Notes: a model not told the origin generated them from the letters alone. A DNA stretch of 64,000 nucleotides from Geosiphon pyriformis (GCA_016748015.1 JAAOMT010000480.1:876499-940498); one strand, 5' to 3'; positions 13,330 through 27,800 are shown, counted from the stretch's first letter. Made by a program: numbers and translations.

Positions 13330-16300
13330 AAAAAAAAACTTTTTTAGGTGCTTTTTTTTAAATTTATTACAAAGGAATTATTTGTTTGAAAAATGTTTGC
13401 AAGAGAATAACAAAAAAAAATAAAAAACTTTTTTTCAAAAATTTGCTCTTTGAAAAATTTGGAACATAGAAGAGAAAGAAGTTTTTTTTATGCTTTATTA
13501 GAATTATTTTAAAATATTTTAATTATATTTTTAGTATAATTAACATTAATTATTTTTTATTATTAATTTCTTAAATTTAAGCAATTAAAAAATTAATTAA
13601 TTTAATTTTCAAAGCAATTTTTAAAGCAATAAATTTTTTAATTTGAAAAAAAAATTATATAGTATTTTTACCAAAAAAAGTAAGAATTGTAACAAATTTT
13701 AAAATTTTATTTACAATATTTTAAAAAATTTAATTGTATAAAAAAGTTAAATATTGTTTTAATAGTTATTTTAATACTTATAAAATTATATAAAAAATAA
13801 AATACAGTTTTAATATAACTTAATCTTAAAAAATATTAAATATTAAAATAAAAGTTATTTATTTAATAATTAATGTTTAATTTTCTTTTAATTGCATATA
13901 TAATATATATATAAAGATAACAGCAATAGAACTAACAAAAAAGCAATCAGATACAAAATAAATAAAAGTCATTATTTGTGTACAAAAAAAAGAACAATTA
14001 CATATTAATAATTATAATCAATATACAAGAAAAACATTTTGCTATATAGATATATACTGAAAAGACTTGACAAGTCAAATAGCAAAATTTGCAGTTAAAA
14101 AATACCATTTAAATTGCCAGGTTCCTGATTCAGTTTTATAATTAGTTGATATTTAATAAATTAGTTAATTTAGTATTACACTAAAAAACTGGTGTTATAA
14201 TTAGAGAAAGTTTAATTAATATATTATTCTTAAATTAGCCAATTAGCAATGATTATGACTATATATGTTGATCATATATAAGTGACCAAATTATTAGTTT
14301 AATAGTAAAATTGTTCAACTTTAAATCACTACTGTTTTATTAAAAATTATTTTACGGAAAATTTGAAAACATAATATTGTTTAATTTAAATATCTTTATT
14401 ATTCTATGATTAAATTTGGTGTTTATTTTTTTTTGAGCAAGTAGTAATTTGAATTTTATTAAGTTTAGTAATTGAAATTAAGTTGTACACAATATGTTAA
14501 TAAAGCTAATAATATTTTCAAAAAAACTATTTTAGTTTTTATATTATTAATTCAGCTTTTAAGTTAGTTATTTTACAATTTTAATTAAATAAAAATATAT
14601 ATTAAAACATAATTTATTTTGTATTTGCAACAAAAAATAATCTTTTAAAAATAATAATATTAAATAATATAACCAAATATTAATTGATATTTATTTTAAT
14701 AAATATGTTATTATTATTATTATTAAATTAGAAAAATATTTTTATAAGAATACAAAATAAGTAGTTCTAAAAAAATTAAATGATTGGTTTTTAATATATT
14801 ATTTAAAAAACTTAAATTTAAAATAACTTTTATTTAAAAAATAAATTTTTTTAAAACAATTAAAAATTTGTTTTGTATTTGTAATATTTTGTTTAATTAT
14901 TTTTATTATTATAAAAAAGTTAAAATTACTTTTTTTTACTTTTTATTTTAATTTAAATTATAAAATTATATAATAATTTTTATTTTAATACAAATAGTTT
15001 AGAATTTAAAAATCTATAAAAAACAGTTTTATGTTTTATATTTGTTTGATTATAGTTTTTATGTTTATTTTAATATTAAAATAATATTATATACTATAAT
15101 TTTATTGTTATTTTAGCAAAATATTATTTAAAAATCTTATATATAGTCATAATTTATGTATTTTTTACATATAATTAACTATTTAACCAATTTAAATTAA
15201 ATTAAATTTACAAAAGCAAATTTATTTAATACAACTATTTTTTACATAATTATAACTAAATTATTATTAATAATAACTAATTTAATTAATTATATAGCAA
15301 TTTTATTTGTATTTAACTTTATATTAAAAATTTAAACCTCTTAAAAAATCACTATTTTAACCAAATTTTTCTTATTTAATAGAAAAATTTAAATTAGTAT
15401 TAAATATATTATTATTAAATAAACTATTAATATTTTATTCTACTTTAAAATTTATAATTTTTTACTTAAATTTTTAATAACTTTTTTAAAAATATTAATA
15501 TTTTTCTTAATTATAAAACTTTTTTAATCTTAATATTCAAAAAACACATATTAATCTTGTAATTAAAGCAATCAAAAAACTAATAATAATAAACTTAATT
15601 AACAAAATAAATTTAACCAATTTAAATTCCAAAAAATTAATCTAAAATTTATTATAAAATTAATATTAATAATAAAAAAAGCCAAAAAACCAATAATTTT
15701 TATATATAATTTTATATTAGTAATATAATTTATAAAAATTTTAAATTAATAATAAGTTTTATTAAAATTTTAAAAAAAATAAGTATATAAATTTTTTAAT
15801 TTAAAGTTAAATAATTTAAATCTTAATATTTAAAACAATATTAATAAATATTATTATGATTTGATTAATAAGCTAATAGATAACAAAAATCATAGTATTA
15901 TATAATAATAAAATAATCAAAAAAAATTCAACTTTAATAAATAAATTAAATTAGTAAAAATTCAATATATAAAATTAATTTTATAAATATTTTAGTTGCT
16001 ATTTTTTTCAAAAAGACAACAAAAAATCTAAAAATAGAAGAATAATTATACTATTAACAAAAAAATATATTAATATAATTTTATGTTTTATATTAGCACT
16101 TTTAGAATTTAATATTAAGTATTAATTATACTTTTCAATAAATATTTATTTAATATACTTTACAAAAATTAATAATTACAAAATTAATAAAAAATAATAA
16201 TAATAAAAAAGAAATAAAAAAGTTAATATTGTATTAATTTAAGTATAATTTAAATATAAATGTTTTTTTATAACTTTTAAAGAGTTTTATTTATATACTT

Positions 16301-18140
16301 TAAAAAATATTAATGATTAAGTCAATAATCAAGTTAATAATTATATTAATAATTAATTTTATAAATAAAATAGCTAACTAATAATATTAATATAATTAAT
16401 TATGGTTAAGTAAATAAATAAAAAATAAAAAGTAAAAAATTTAATCATAATAATATAATTTTTTCTTAAAATACCAGTTTTAATAACAAAAATATTTAAA
16501 TTTTTACAAAACCAAAAGTAATAATAATTTATTTTAATAATTAAACAAAATAAAAAAATAAAAAAATAAAACAAGTATAATTATATATTTAAGAAACCAG
16601 CTTATTAATTTTAAAATAGTATAATCAAATAAAAAATTTATTAATTTGGTTTTTTAAAATAATAATTTTTTTTAATTCAAAATAAAAAAAATAATTAACA
16701 AGTTAAAACAATATTTAAAAACATATATAACTTAAAATAAATAATGTTATATTATTATTAATTAGTAAATTTCAACTTAATATTAGAAATTTTGTTAAAA
16801 ATATTCATAATATTTTATAATAACTTAAAACACAAATTTTAATAAAAAGTCTAATATTGTTTTTAATAACTAAAAAAATTAAAACTATTTATTTAAAAAA
16901 AGTTCAAAAATGTTTTAATTTCTATTTAATTAACTTAATTTTTAAGATTACAATAATTTAATAGATTAATTATTTAAAGTTATATAAAGGAATATGATTT
17001 GTTTAACTTTTAAAATTGGTAATAATTAATTAAAATTTAATGTATTATAAAACAAAATCAAATATTAATTTAATATAAATTTGATAAATATGCTTCTGTT
17101 ATTATTGTTTAAAACAAACAATTAAATATTATTTATAGTTATAATAAAACTAAGTATTATGGTTAATGTTAATTTTATAAAACTAATAAAAAAACAAAAA
17201 AACCAAAGATTTATTTTTCAAAAAAGAAGTTAGCTTTAATACAACTAAAATATTATTAAAAATATTAAAAAACTTTACAATTAATTTAAAAAAAAATTGT
17301 TTTTTTATTATTTGAACAGCTAAAGAAAATAAAAAAATAATAATTAAAGTATTAATGTAAAATTAAAAATTTTGGAGCTTTTTAAGATAACAATAACTAT
17401 ATTAAAACTATTTTAAATGTATTGCTTTAATAAAACTTTAAAAAAAAAAACTTCTATTTAAAGCCAAAAAAGCTTTTAAAAATCAACAAAAAACTAATTT
17501 ACTATAATATTATTTTAAAAAAATGCTTTTATAAAGTATTATTGACTAGTTTTTACAATTATAAATGTATTTTTAATAAAAATATCATAACTTTAAGTAC
17601 TATGATGTTTGCAGCTTTTTTACTCTTTGCTTTAAATGTAATCATAAAAACAAAAAAAAACAAAAATGTATATACTATAATACAATATATTAATTAGTTT
17701 AGGATAAACATTTTTAAATTAAAAACAATTAAAATATAATTAGAATATAAAAATAATTTTTTTGTTTAATTTTAAAGTTTATAATATAATAATTTATTAA
17801 GTGTATTGTTATAAAAAATTTAACTTTTTCGGAAAATTTTTAAAGCATATTAACATTTTTAATTGCAATTTTTTTCTTTTTAATATATTAATTAACCAAA
17901 TTTTGATAAAATTTTTTTTTTACAAATGAAACAAAAAGTATTGTATTTTAGTTTTTTTATATTCAAATTATTGTTTGTAAAAAGTTTTATAATAATTAAA
18001 AGCGTAATTTCTATAATTTTTTAAATATAACTAAATTTTTATAAATAATAATTGTTTATTGGAATTATTATTACAAAAATACAGGTTTTTTTTGGTTTTA
18101 ATTAGTGCAATCAAATTTATTAATTTATTATGATTATTAA
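13330..18140. other. AT-rich decayed DNA, unidentified
   Basis: This is a continuation of the CpG-free compartment. It probably contains one or more further decayed elements, because scattered short stop-free stretches exist, for example around 17,460-17,700 on the plus strand. None could be assigned to a family. No tRNA, rRNA or gene is seen. Confidence 0.5.
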
Positions 18141-18215
18141 TTTGTGATCACCAACCATTCTCGAACGACCCAATTGTTGTACATTAAATGTGGATTGCGC
18201 ACCAACGACTAATTT
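18141..18215. other. Undecayed CpG-containing island inside decayed DNA
   Basis: About 70 bases from GTGATCACC to CCAACGACTA contain three CG dinucleotides and a near-normal base composition. The DNA for thousands of bases on the left is almost free of C, G and CpG. On the minus strand it is stop-free in at least one frame, but it is too short to assign. It may be a recent insertion fragment, a protected terminus of an element, or a conserved functional site. Confidence 0.5.
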
Positions 18216-20929
18216 ATAATAGTAATTAATATTTTTGTATTTAAAGTTTAAAAAATTTTGTTTATTTTATCTGTTTATAAATTTAATATTATATATATAG
18301 TTTTATAATAAGTTATCTTTAATTTTTGGAGTTTTTTATTAAAATGAATATGGGTATTTAAAAATCAATTATTAATAATTAAAACTTGATAAAAAGCCTT
18401 TATAACAGAAATATTAATTAAAATAATAATTTTTCAGCAATTAAAGTTTTTTTCATGCTATTTGATGTAAAAATAACAGTTTGGACTGCTTTATAAATAT
18501 TTTGGCTAAGTTATTGTATTATTTGATAAGCAATAATATTTTTAATTGAATTATTGTTTAATTTTTTTTGGCCTAAAATTAAGCAAAAATAGAAATTTAT
18601 TATTTCAAATTCAAAAATAAATATAAAAAAAATTTGCGTTTATTGTTATTTTGTTAATAAATAATAATTTTGATTATTGTTATGTTGCAACTTTATTTCC
18701 TAAAAGTGCATTTAATAAAGATTCTGCTTTTTAATATAAATATAAATTGGTTTTGTTGTACGAATTTTTTGTTGGTTGATAAAATAAATTTAAATAAATT
18801 AATAATAATAATATTGGTAAATAATAAAACTAGTATTAAGATAAATAATATTAAAATATTGGGTAAAAAATTGTAATTATTGGGTTGAAAGCTTTAGCTT
18901 TAGTTTATTTATTATTTTTGATGATTTTAATAACATGATTAATTCATTTTTAAAATTAGTTTTTGTAAAATCTTTGAGTTTTGATATATAGTATTAAATA
19001 ATTATACATATATTTTTGAATTATTATTTAAATAGTTAAGTAAATTGCAATTGGTATTAAAAATTCTAATAAGTATTTGTTGTGATTAAAATCCTCAATT
19101 TTTAAAAAACAATTCATAAGTAATTTTAAAATTAAAACTTATTAAAGTAAAAAAATAATGAAATAAAAAGTGGTTTCTGGCTTGAATATATAGTTGCTTC
19201 AGTATTAGCTTTGGTAAAGTGAATATTAGCTGAATTATTAAAAGTTAAGTAATTTTTTGTTTTTTGAAAAATGTTATCTTCAATTTTGAATTTAATTTAA
19301 AAGGTAACAAATTTTGCAATGTTTTTGAAAATTGTAGTCAAGTTTCTGAAAAGAATTGGAAAATTTATTTTTGTTAATGTTTAAATTTTTTTGTTAAGAA
19401 AATTTTGGTTAACATTTGAACATTATAATTTTGAAGATGTTGTTTTTAATGTATTTGTAAAACAAAAGTTTTATACTTTTAAAATTTTTTGGAATTTAAA
19501 TCATTTTTTACAATAAAGTAAAATCGTTTGTAATATCCAAAAGTTGTTGCTAAATTTGTAATTTAATAATTGCCATTTTGCTTAAGTTTTAACTGGTATC
19601 TGTTAATTTTAAAAATGCACCAAATATTACTAAAATTGGTTTTTCTTTTTTTAAAGTGTTAATTCTGCTAATAATAATAACCAATTTCTGTTTAAATGCT
19701 TTTGTTAAATAAAAAAAACTTTTCGATTATTATTTACTATTGTTGGTCTTTTAACTTATAGCAAAAAAAAATTATAAATTATTAAACAGTAAACAAATAT
19801 ATTATCTTTAAATAAACCTATGGAACTAAAATACAAGTAATAGATATTTCAACAAACTACAGTCAATATTTTATTCATTAGAGCTGTGTTATTTGAAGTC
19901 ATTAAACAAAATTTATTAGTTTATTATTTATATACTACTTGATTAAAGGTCAACAACATTTTTGAGCAAATAGAAAAGATTATGAAAAACAGATATTTGA
20001 TTAAATATTGTCAAAAAATAGCATGCAACTTTTATTTAAAGCCCACAGTTAACAGGTTTTTCTTTTTGCATCGGATTATGAGCAAATTTTCAGTCAAAAA
20101 AATTATCTGCACACTTTGCACAATGCTGATAAAGTTTCTTTTGTTAAGAATATTAAGGTTTTCTTTGTGTTCGATGATTGCATTGTCCCTGTTGTGTTTC
20201 ATTTTTTTATTACTTAATTTGTCAGAATTTAAAGTAATATGTTTGGTATTGCAAGCACTTTTTCATTCGGTTAAAACGATCGCTCGCTGGCGCTACAAAA
20301 ATAAACCTCCAAAGTAATATGTAATTCTGGTTTTTAAAATCGTGATTAGCTTGTTAACGCCGTTCCCAAATGGAAGAGATGCATACCAAAAATCGCAATA
20401 GTAGAAAATAGCTTTTGGCTTTCTTTTATTATCTGAATTGGCATACGCCAAAAATTAGGATATCCGAGCAGGTAAGTTTTCTTTCTTTCGACGAACATAT
20501 TTTTAAATGATGATGAAATGATATCCCCATCACAATCATTAAGGCCTCTGGTTATACGATTCTCGGGGCATATAGACTTTAATTCTATACTATATCAAAA
20601 AAACTTCGAAAATAAAATAACAATAAACCATTAATGTTGTAAATAAATTACGTTACGATGTCGAAAAGTTGACTTGATCCTTATCAAGGTTAAGCAAGAT
20701 TGAATTTTTACTTCGATTTGATCATACTAAAGAAATGGAATAATTTGACCAGTATTGGATTTTTTTTTGAAACTCTCGATCAGCTGATAGTGCTTAGTAA
20801 ACTTTCAGAAAATCAAATCGTAATACTTTAACTTCGTGCGATGCCAATCTTCGTGGTTATTAAAATGAAAATTGGTATAAATTAGAAGAGTACTTAAAGT
20901 ATAATAACTTTAAATTTCATTTTTTCATC
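18216..20929. other. Transition from decayed to genic DNA
   Basis: AT-rich, low-CpG DNA continues to about 19,950. Normal composition with CpG appears from about 20,060 and is clear from 20,270. An open frame of 111 codons at 19,982-20,317 has an odd Leu/Phe/Cys composition and no recognisable domain; I do not call it a gene. The last 300 bases are the presumed promoter and 5' UTR of the MFS transporter gene. No clear TATA box stands out there. Confidence 0.4.
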
Positions 20930-23014
20930 ATGTCTTCAACTGCTCGAGATGACCAAAATTCATCCGGCTTTGATACCGATCAGAATACTGATGACTTAAC
21001 ACATGAATCTAGTCCCCTCCTTCAAAAAACGACGCCTTCAAGACCTTGGTACCGAACTCCTTCACCATATTGGCTCCTAATTGGACTTTTTTTCGTGGCA
21101 TTAACTTGGGGTATTGGAAGCGTTATTCGTGTACAAATTTATATCAAAATCGTATGCAGACTTTATTATTCCTCGCAGCAAACCCCGTCGGCAATGCTTG
21201 CATTTTATAACGGTTGGCAAGTTTTTAACAACAAAGAAAGCTTAGAAGATTTCCCACCAAATGAAAATTGTAATATCCCAGAAGTGCAAGCCCTCACTTC
21301 GCAAATGATGTTGGTGTTGAATTTGTGCGGTGCTTTACCTGGTAGGTGAAAATGCAGAAACAGATAATGGTTTACGATCCTCATTTTTGTGTAATGACAA
21401 ACAATGATATAATCGGAAGTTACACACATAATATTCGAAAAAACCAGGTTTCCATTGTAGAATGGACAAAAATAGTAGCACCCAGTTGATATAAATTCAA
21501 TTTTTTCTAGCTATATTTGTCCTCGGAGCTTTGGGGTCCCTATCAGATCGAAAAGGACGACGCGTCGTACTTTTAATGTCCTTGGCCGGACTTACATTCA
21601 GCATAGCGGTTCTTTTGGTAGTGGCAAGATATGACCAATATATTGATCCGCATTTATTAGTGATTGGCCCTTTAGTAGAAGGTTTCAGTGGTGGTTTATT
21701 TTCATTATTGTCTACATCCCAAGCATACATCAGTGATTGTACCACGGCAGAAAGAAGGTAATTGTAATTGATTAAATATATTTTCAAATGAATTTTTCGA
21801 TTAAAATTAATTCATTTTTTGTCATAATAAAAGGAGCATAATTTTTGGCTGGCTTCAAGGAACCTTATTACTCGGGTTGTCAGTCGGCCCCTTAATCGGT
21901 GGTTGGATTGTAAAGGCCACAAATAGTCTCCTTTCGGTCTTCTATATTTCAATTGTGATCTTCGGTTTCTTTTTTCTATACCTACTTTTTGTAGTTCCCG
22001 AATCACTATCGTTGGAAAAACGTGCTGCAAATGCCAAAGAACAACGTGACAAACAACGAGAATTATCTTTGAAATACACAAAATGGTGGCAAAAATATAA
22101 TGTCTTTGAACCTTTGGCAATACTTCTTCCGAATAATAGCGTTTTATTCCCCAAAAAAGAGTTTAAAAATGATAAACCAATCGGTGGAAAATACTTATTC
22201 TTGAACTTGGTCATTATCAATGGGATTGTCGCGGCAGCAATATGGGGTATCAATGCAATATTCATCTTGTACACTACACTCAAATTCAATTGGGACGCTT
22301 TAGAACAAGGATATTTTTTATTCTTAATGTTTGGTAGTAGGGTTCTCATGTTAATTTTTGTGCTCCCGTTGCTTTCCAAGATTTTCAAAAAAAGCGATAT
22401 GAAAGGAAAAAGAAATCAATTACCGAATCCAATGGCAATCGTGACGCCAGATGGTGATTCTATTTCCCCGGTACCGGTACAGGTCATCGAGGATTTTGAT
22501 GATTCACACAAAAGACGAGCATTAAAATTTGATATATGGATCATTCGAATTTCTCTAATCAGTGAAACGTTTCAGTTAATCGGATATGGAATGGTGCAAA
22601 CTGGAATCGGATTTACATGTTGTGAGTAGAATTCTGAATATTTTTAGTACAATTAACAAAAATTAAAAACATATAAAATTTCCTTTAAATCTCAAAGTGA
22701 GTGGAATAGGAGCTTTTAGCGCGGTCTTGTCACCAACACTGAAATCGCTGATGACAAAACTTGTACCTGCTTCACAAATCGGCCAATTATTAGGGGCTTT
22801 AGCCGTGGTCGAATCATCCATGCGATTTCTATCACCTCTCATAATGAATGGCCTGTACAGTATAATGGTAACCAGCAACCCTAGTACGATTTGGTATTTC
22901 ATCGGCTTCTTAGTTTCTATTGGTTGTGTTCTATCCTTCGGAATTGGTTCACAAGAGAATCGTAAAGATCAAGATAAATTAAATTATCAAGAGATCGGTA
23001 GGATCGTGGCCTGA
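20930..23014 (+). CDS. Major facilitator superfamily transporter
   Basis: Four exons (20,930-21,341; 21,511-21,757; 21,834-22,621; 22,698-23,014) join in frame to give about 587 residues. All junctions are GT-AG and phases match. The N-terminal tail is Ser/Thr-rich and acidic and carries an ESSPLL motif of the kind used for vacuolar or endosomal sorting. The first helix begins at about residue 48. MFS motif A, GSLSDRKGRR, falls after the first intron at about residues 146-155, and GPLIGGW marks a later helix. A hydrophilic loop in the middle (about 305-345) separates the two halves. The family moves small solutes or drugs by proton-coupled exchange. This protein resembles the fungal DHA1/TetA-like group, but the substrate cannot be told from sequence. 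It is the first intact gene beside the transposon graveyard, with start chosen at the first Met of the open exon. Confidence 0.88.
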
Positions 23015-24824
23015 ATTTTTAACTTTTGTAATATATCATGTGATTTCTATTTTTTGGTAAAAAAGCATTTATTTATAATTGGTAAAAGTAAATATTTAAG
23101 ATGTATAAAAAACAGGAGTATTTTAATAATAATAATAAAAATATATTAGCAATCAAAAAACATGAATGACTGACAAAAAATGAAGCAATGAATTAAAATA
23201 GTTAAATAGCTAATATAATCAACCAACAATTATTCAATACAAAATACCTATAAGCAGTAAAAAAAAGATATTATTCAGCTAATTAATATCAAAAAGGCTT
23301 TTAATTTTAATACCAACGCATGAAATCAATTATTATCTTTTATAATTACAAATTGCTGAAAGAAGGCAGAAATAATTCCATTATTGACAAAAATCTTAGT
23401 TAAAAATTCAACTTATGATGAAATATACAAAAATTATCAAAAATGTTGAAAAAATTGATATATCAGCTACAGAATATGTGAGTATTAAAACAATATATTT
23501 TCTCTTCAAGTTGTGCTTTGATTTTGGCTACCGGAACAAAATGATTCACATGCACGATTTTGCCGATCTGGGGAATATTTGCGAGAATATCCGGAATCTT
23601 GCCGTTCTTACGAAGGAGGGAGACTTAATGTTGGCGAGTGCGAAGGAACACAATTAATTTGGCAATTTCAGTTGCGCCAAAATTTCACGGTTCGATTTTA
23701 CAGTTATAATGCATTAGGTAGGACGAAAAAATAGTGGAGGTTGTACGACGTCAGGGGGTAAACAAATGCAACAAATTTTGCCAACCCAAGTCAAAACTAG
23801 CTATTTAAAATATTGGTTTATTATTATCAATATATAAACTATTCATGTTTTTATATAATTAATTTAATAATACATAATACATAATAAATAACAATAAGAG
23901 ACAAATTATTTTTTGTCTTTATTCTATTACAATAATTTTATTTAAAAGAAAATTCGATCAAATACATTAATTAAATAGATTTTTCATAATAATTTTTTAA
24001 AAGAGGGATTAGTAGATTTAAGAAAATTATTGTATGGAATAAAAAATTATTTTAATAGATATTTTTAGTTACGATTATATATGCTAATTGATCATGAGGG
24101 TCTTTTATCAAAATTTATACCCTTCAAAACTTTGCGCGAAACTTAAAAACGTTCATGTAGTAGTTTTTTTGAGTAAACAAGAATTTTTATGTATTTGAGT
24201 TTCTTGAAATAATAACTGTATTACAAAAAAGGTACAAAAAAAAACATAAAAAAAAAGACATGAAATAACGAAAAAGATGAAGGAAATGCACCTAGTATTA
24301 TAGAAACCAAACTTTTGACATAAATCCCACCTCCTAAATCCTAATAATACTTAGGCTCAAACCGTGAAATCTAAAACGTTTTATCAATGAATATTTGGAT
24401 TTTACTAAATTCTTATCCCATTCAAATCCTCCAAAGGTCATGTATATATTGGATTTTGCATTATAGGGTTTGATGCAGAAGCCAGGAAAATTTAAAGCGA
24501 TTAAATGTAACCAGTCATTGAAACTCAATAAAAACCAAATATTTCTGATATTACAATACATACAAAGAAATTCTAGCACAAATATGGACATTTAAATATA
24601 ATGACAACGACTATGTATAAGGGTGTGGGGTTCTGTGCAAAAGTAATTTTTTAAATATTACAAATGTAGCAAAAAACGACTTGAGCTATGATCAAATGGT
24701 TAAATTATATACAGGAGTGAAGGGACAGACTAGCTTATGGCAAATTATAAAGGAGAGCCGAGACGATCATTGGAAGATTAGTTAGCGAAGCAAACAAGTG
24801 GGAGATAATTAAGAAATTTCCAGA
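23015..24824. other. Spacer between convergent MFS and Rab-GAP genes
   Basis: The two flanking genes converge here, so both 3' UTRs and poly(A) signals must lie within it. From 23,040 to 23,410 the composition is CpG-poor and transposon-like. From 23,520 to 23,760 a CpG-bearing patch appears. Open frames at 23,415-23,657 and 24,591-24,334 show no domain. Nothing else can be supported. Confidence 0.4.
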
Positions 24825-27800
24825 CTATATTCCACCAGCACTAAAAAAGGCAACAATCGAATTTCTGGAGGCCCTTTTTTCGTGCATTGGGGTAGCGAGC
24901 GTATTAGCTGGGCTTTTTGGTGGTAGAAATGTACCAGCTCCGTCTTCGGCGAAACCATTGATCAACATTCGTAAACCTTCTAGCTGAGAGCTCATACTTT
25001 CGCGAGCTTCTTCACTTTCAGCCAATTTCAATTTGTATTCGGAAAGGGTTTTTTCCATTTCGTCGACTCGTTTCGCAGTTTCACATTCAGTGGCGTTGCA
25101 AACAAGTGAATGTTCATGATAACCACACATGGAATTACCATCCACATGCCCATAATCCGATAAAGATTTGATTGGTTCACTATTGGTTCTCGCCAAATGC
25201 TGTTTGGGTGATATTGGTGGGGGTGTAACGGAGGCACCGGTACCAACGAATAAACTCATAAACGAGACGCGTCTTGAAGCACGTTCTTGAACTTTATCGG
25301 CATTATTATTTGAGAGGGGATCATGGGCTCCATAACCGTTGCCATAAGCATTGCCAATATCTTGCAATAATTTTACTTTTCCTTGCAATGCTTCCACTTG
25401 ATTTTTCAAATTATCATTTTCGTTGACTTTTTTCATAGCCTCCACTCTAAATTCTTTGAACTCGTGTTTCATGGAGTTTTGTTTATAAACTGCGGAAGCA
25501 GCTTCTTCATCAAGTCGTTCCACTTCTTGCTTCAGGAAAACATTCTTTTCTTGCAAGGCTTCTTGAGCGTCAAGAGCATCATGTAAACTAAATTGCAACT
25601 CTTCAACACGTTTTTGCAATTCATCATTTTCCTGCATTAACTCAAATTTCTCCATTTTAACTTGAATCAGCTCTTCGGTGATTTTGCTTTCATTGAGGGT
25701 TACGCCTTTATGATCATCTGAAAGATCAATGGCATCAAAGTCCGACATTTCTGTCATAGGCGAGGTGCTGACTGTAAGAGTGGATGAGGTTGAAGAATTG
25801 GAAGCCGAAGAAGTAAATATTCGAGAGACAGACATAAAGGAGGGAGCAGAAACGCGACGATTTTTTGATTGGTCAACATCAACCATGACACCATTCACAA
25901 TATCTAAAGTGTGAGATTTGTTTGAAGCTTTTATTTTGTGTTGGTGTTTTAAATAGACTTCAGTTGATTGGCGTGGAGTGACATCAGCATCCTCTGATTG
26001 AATCGTGGGTGCTAATGATGAATAAGCTGAAGCAACAGAAGCTCTCCTTGATGAGATACTTTCAGAATCATAATTTGATGCAATTGCAGACTCGAGGGAT
26101 AGTATTGAGGATGTGACAGACATTCGCTTTTTTTCCTTTTCTAATTCACGTATGCGACTCCTGAGATTTTCAACTTCTGTTACCAAATCTATTTTTTCCA
26201 TTTTCATATTTACTAACTGTTTTGTAATATCAGTATGTTCTTTTTGAAGTTCTGACAATGCGGTAACAAGATCTTCAATCTGTTGATGTAACATCGCATT
26301 GCTTGGAGTAGCGGATGGGGGTGGAGATGTAATAGCAGGCGCTAAGGTTTCACTATCGGAAGAAATCGAAGAAGTTTCACTTGATGTATTAACCAAGGAT
26401 GAAAAAGAGCCAACAGATTGCTTGGCACTAGGAAACGCTGCAAGTGACCATCTCTTTGGCTTATTCGACTTTTCCTTGTTCTTTTTAGATTCATCATTTT
26501 TGGCCGATCTTCCAAACGATCCGTTGAAACGAACAGCTACTAATTCTTCAGCACGTTTCTTTTGCTCCTCTAATTCCTTTAAATAACAATTCGATAATTC
26601 GTCCATTTTAGGCTTTGTGATACATGTACTGAGAGCCATAGCATCTTTAATTAGACCAGTCGGTTTGTTATCATACGCGTCGTAAAGCTTTGTGGTAAGG
26701 AAATCCAATAGATCTTCAAATTCTCCCAATTCAAGTAAATGTTCTTGATTCTTTTGTAACAATGCAATCGCCACTCGCATGATGGTTTCAGGAGCACCTT
26801 CAGCAAAGACCACATCATATATCCGTAAAACCAGGGGCAAAGGATAGGTATAAGCAAACAGTGACAAAAACCATTGAGAAGCAAACATTGCTGCGTGTAC
26901 GGCATGAAGTTGAAAATGCGAATGAAGTTTTGGAAGAATTTGTGAAAGAAGAGTAGAAAATTGGTAGAGACGCAATTGAAGTCCTTCCATATTTAGAGTG
27001 AACATTGATCGCATATCGTATGTCTCCATTAAACTGATGTGACATAAATAGATTGGGGAAAAAATATTTTTTATTAGAAAAAAGTTAATGACCATGAAAA
27101 AAAGGAAATCCCTAGAGACAAATAAAAGAAAATTTTTATTTGAGCCTACCGTACAAAAACGGAAAACGCTTGGGGTTCGGTCATCTAGGTTCAAGAAATT
27201 TTGTTGCATGGGTTTATTGTCGAATATGTATTCACGGGATGTAAAAAAAAACGAAGATCTCAAGTTTTTGCAAAAATAAATGTTAAACTTACATTCATCA
27301 CTAATGGACCGACCAAAAAACCCAAACCTTGACAATAACCCACTAAAGGGTCATAAAGACTGTAAGCCCTCAAAACGTTCCACAACATTGTTTGTCCCTC
27401 ACCGTTTTCCTCTTTAAACATATCTATATGAGGAAAAGTTCGAGCCAAATCTCGTTGAATAATTTTCTCATAAGGAGAAGACTCCATGAGTAATTGTGAA
27501 TACATTGTCTCTAAATAGGTCGATGATGCTTGACACATTGATTGCCAGATCAAACCTCTTAGTTTCGCAGGTACACCTTGTTGCAGTTTCGCGGTAAGTA
27601 AATGTGGAAGCCTAGTTGCAACTCCCGTATAATCTTGTATTAATGCTGTCCAAAATTCCCAATCAATGGTTGGAGTTTCACCATCTTCCTCTTCACATTC
27701 AGAAACAGGGGATTCTATATCGAACTTATCATTTGTAGGACTCGTGCTATCATCAATGAGTGATTGAACAGTCTCAAGGTTTGCTTTCAACACATTAGAT

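Noticed and set aside
19982-20317. 111-codon plus-strand frame with hydrophobic Leu/Cys-rich middle
   Set aside because: It straddles the edge of the decayed compartment, has no recognised domain or flanking exons, and its composition fits chance reading of transposon remains.
21205-22388. Several minus-strand frames opposite the MFS transporter
   Set aside because: They are shadows of the transporter exons; the plus strand joins into a full MFS protein with motif A and matching splice phases.
24334-24591. 85-codon minus-strand frame downstream of the Rab-GAP gene
   Set aside because: No signal, domain or flanking exon was recognised; it lies in the expected 3' UTR and intergenic region.
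25028-26905. Frames on both strands overlapping the Rab-GAP third and fourth exons
   Set aside because: All lie inside the long coiled-coil coding exon and lack independent support.
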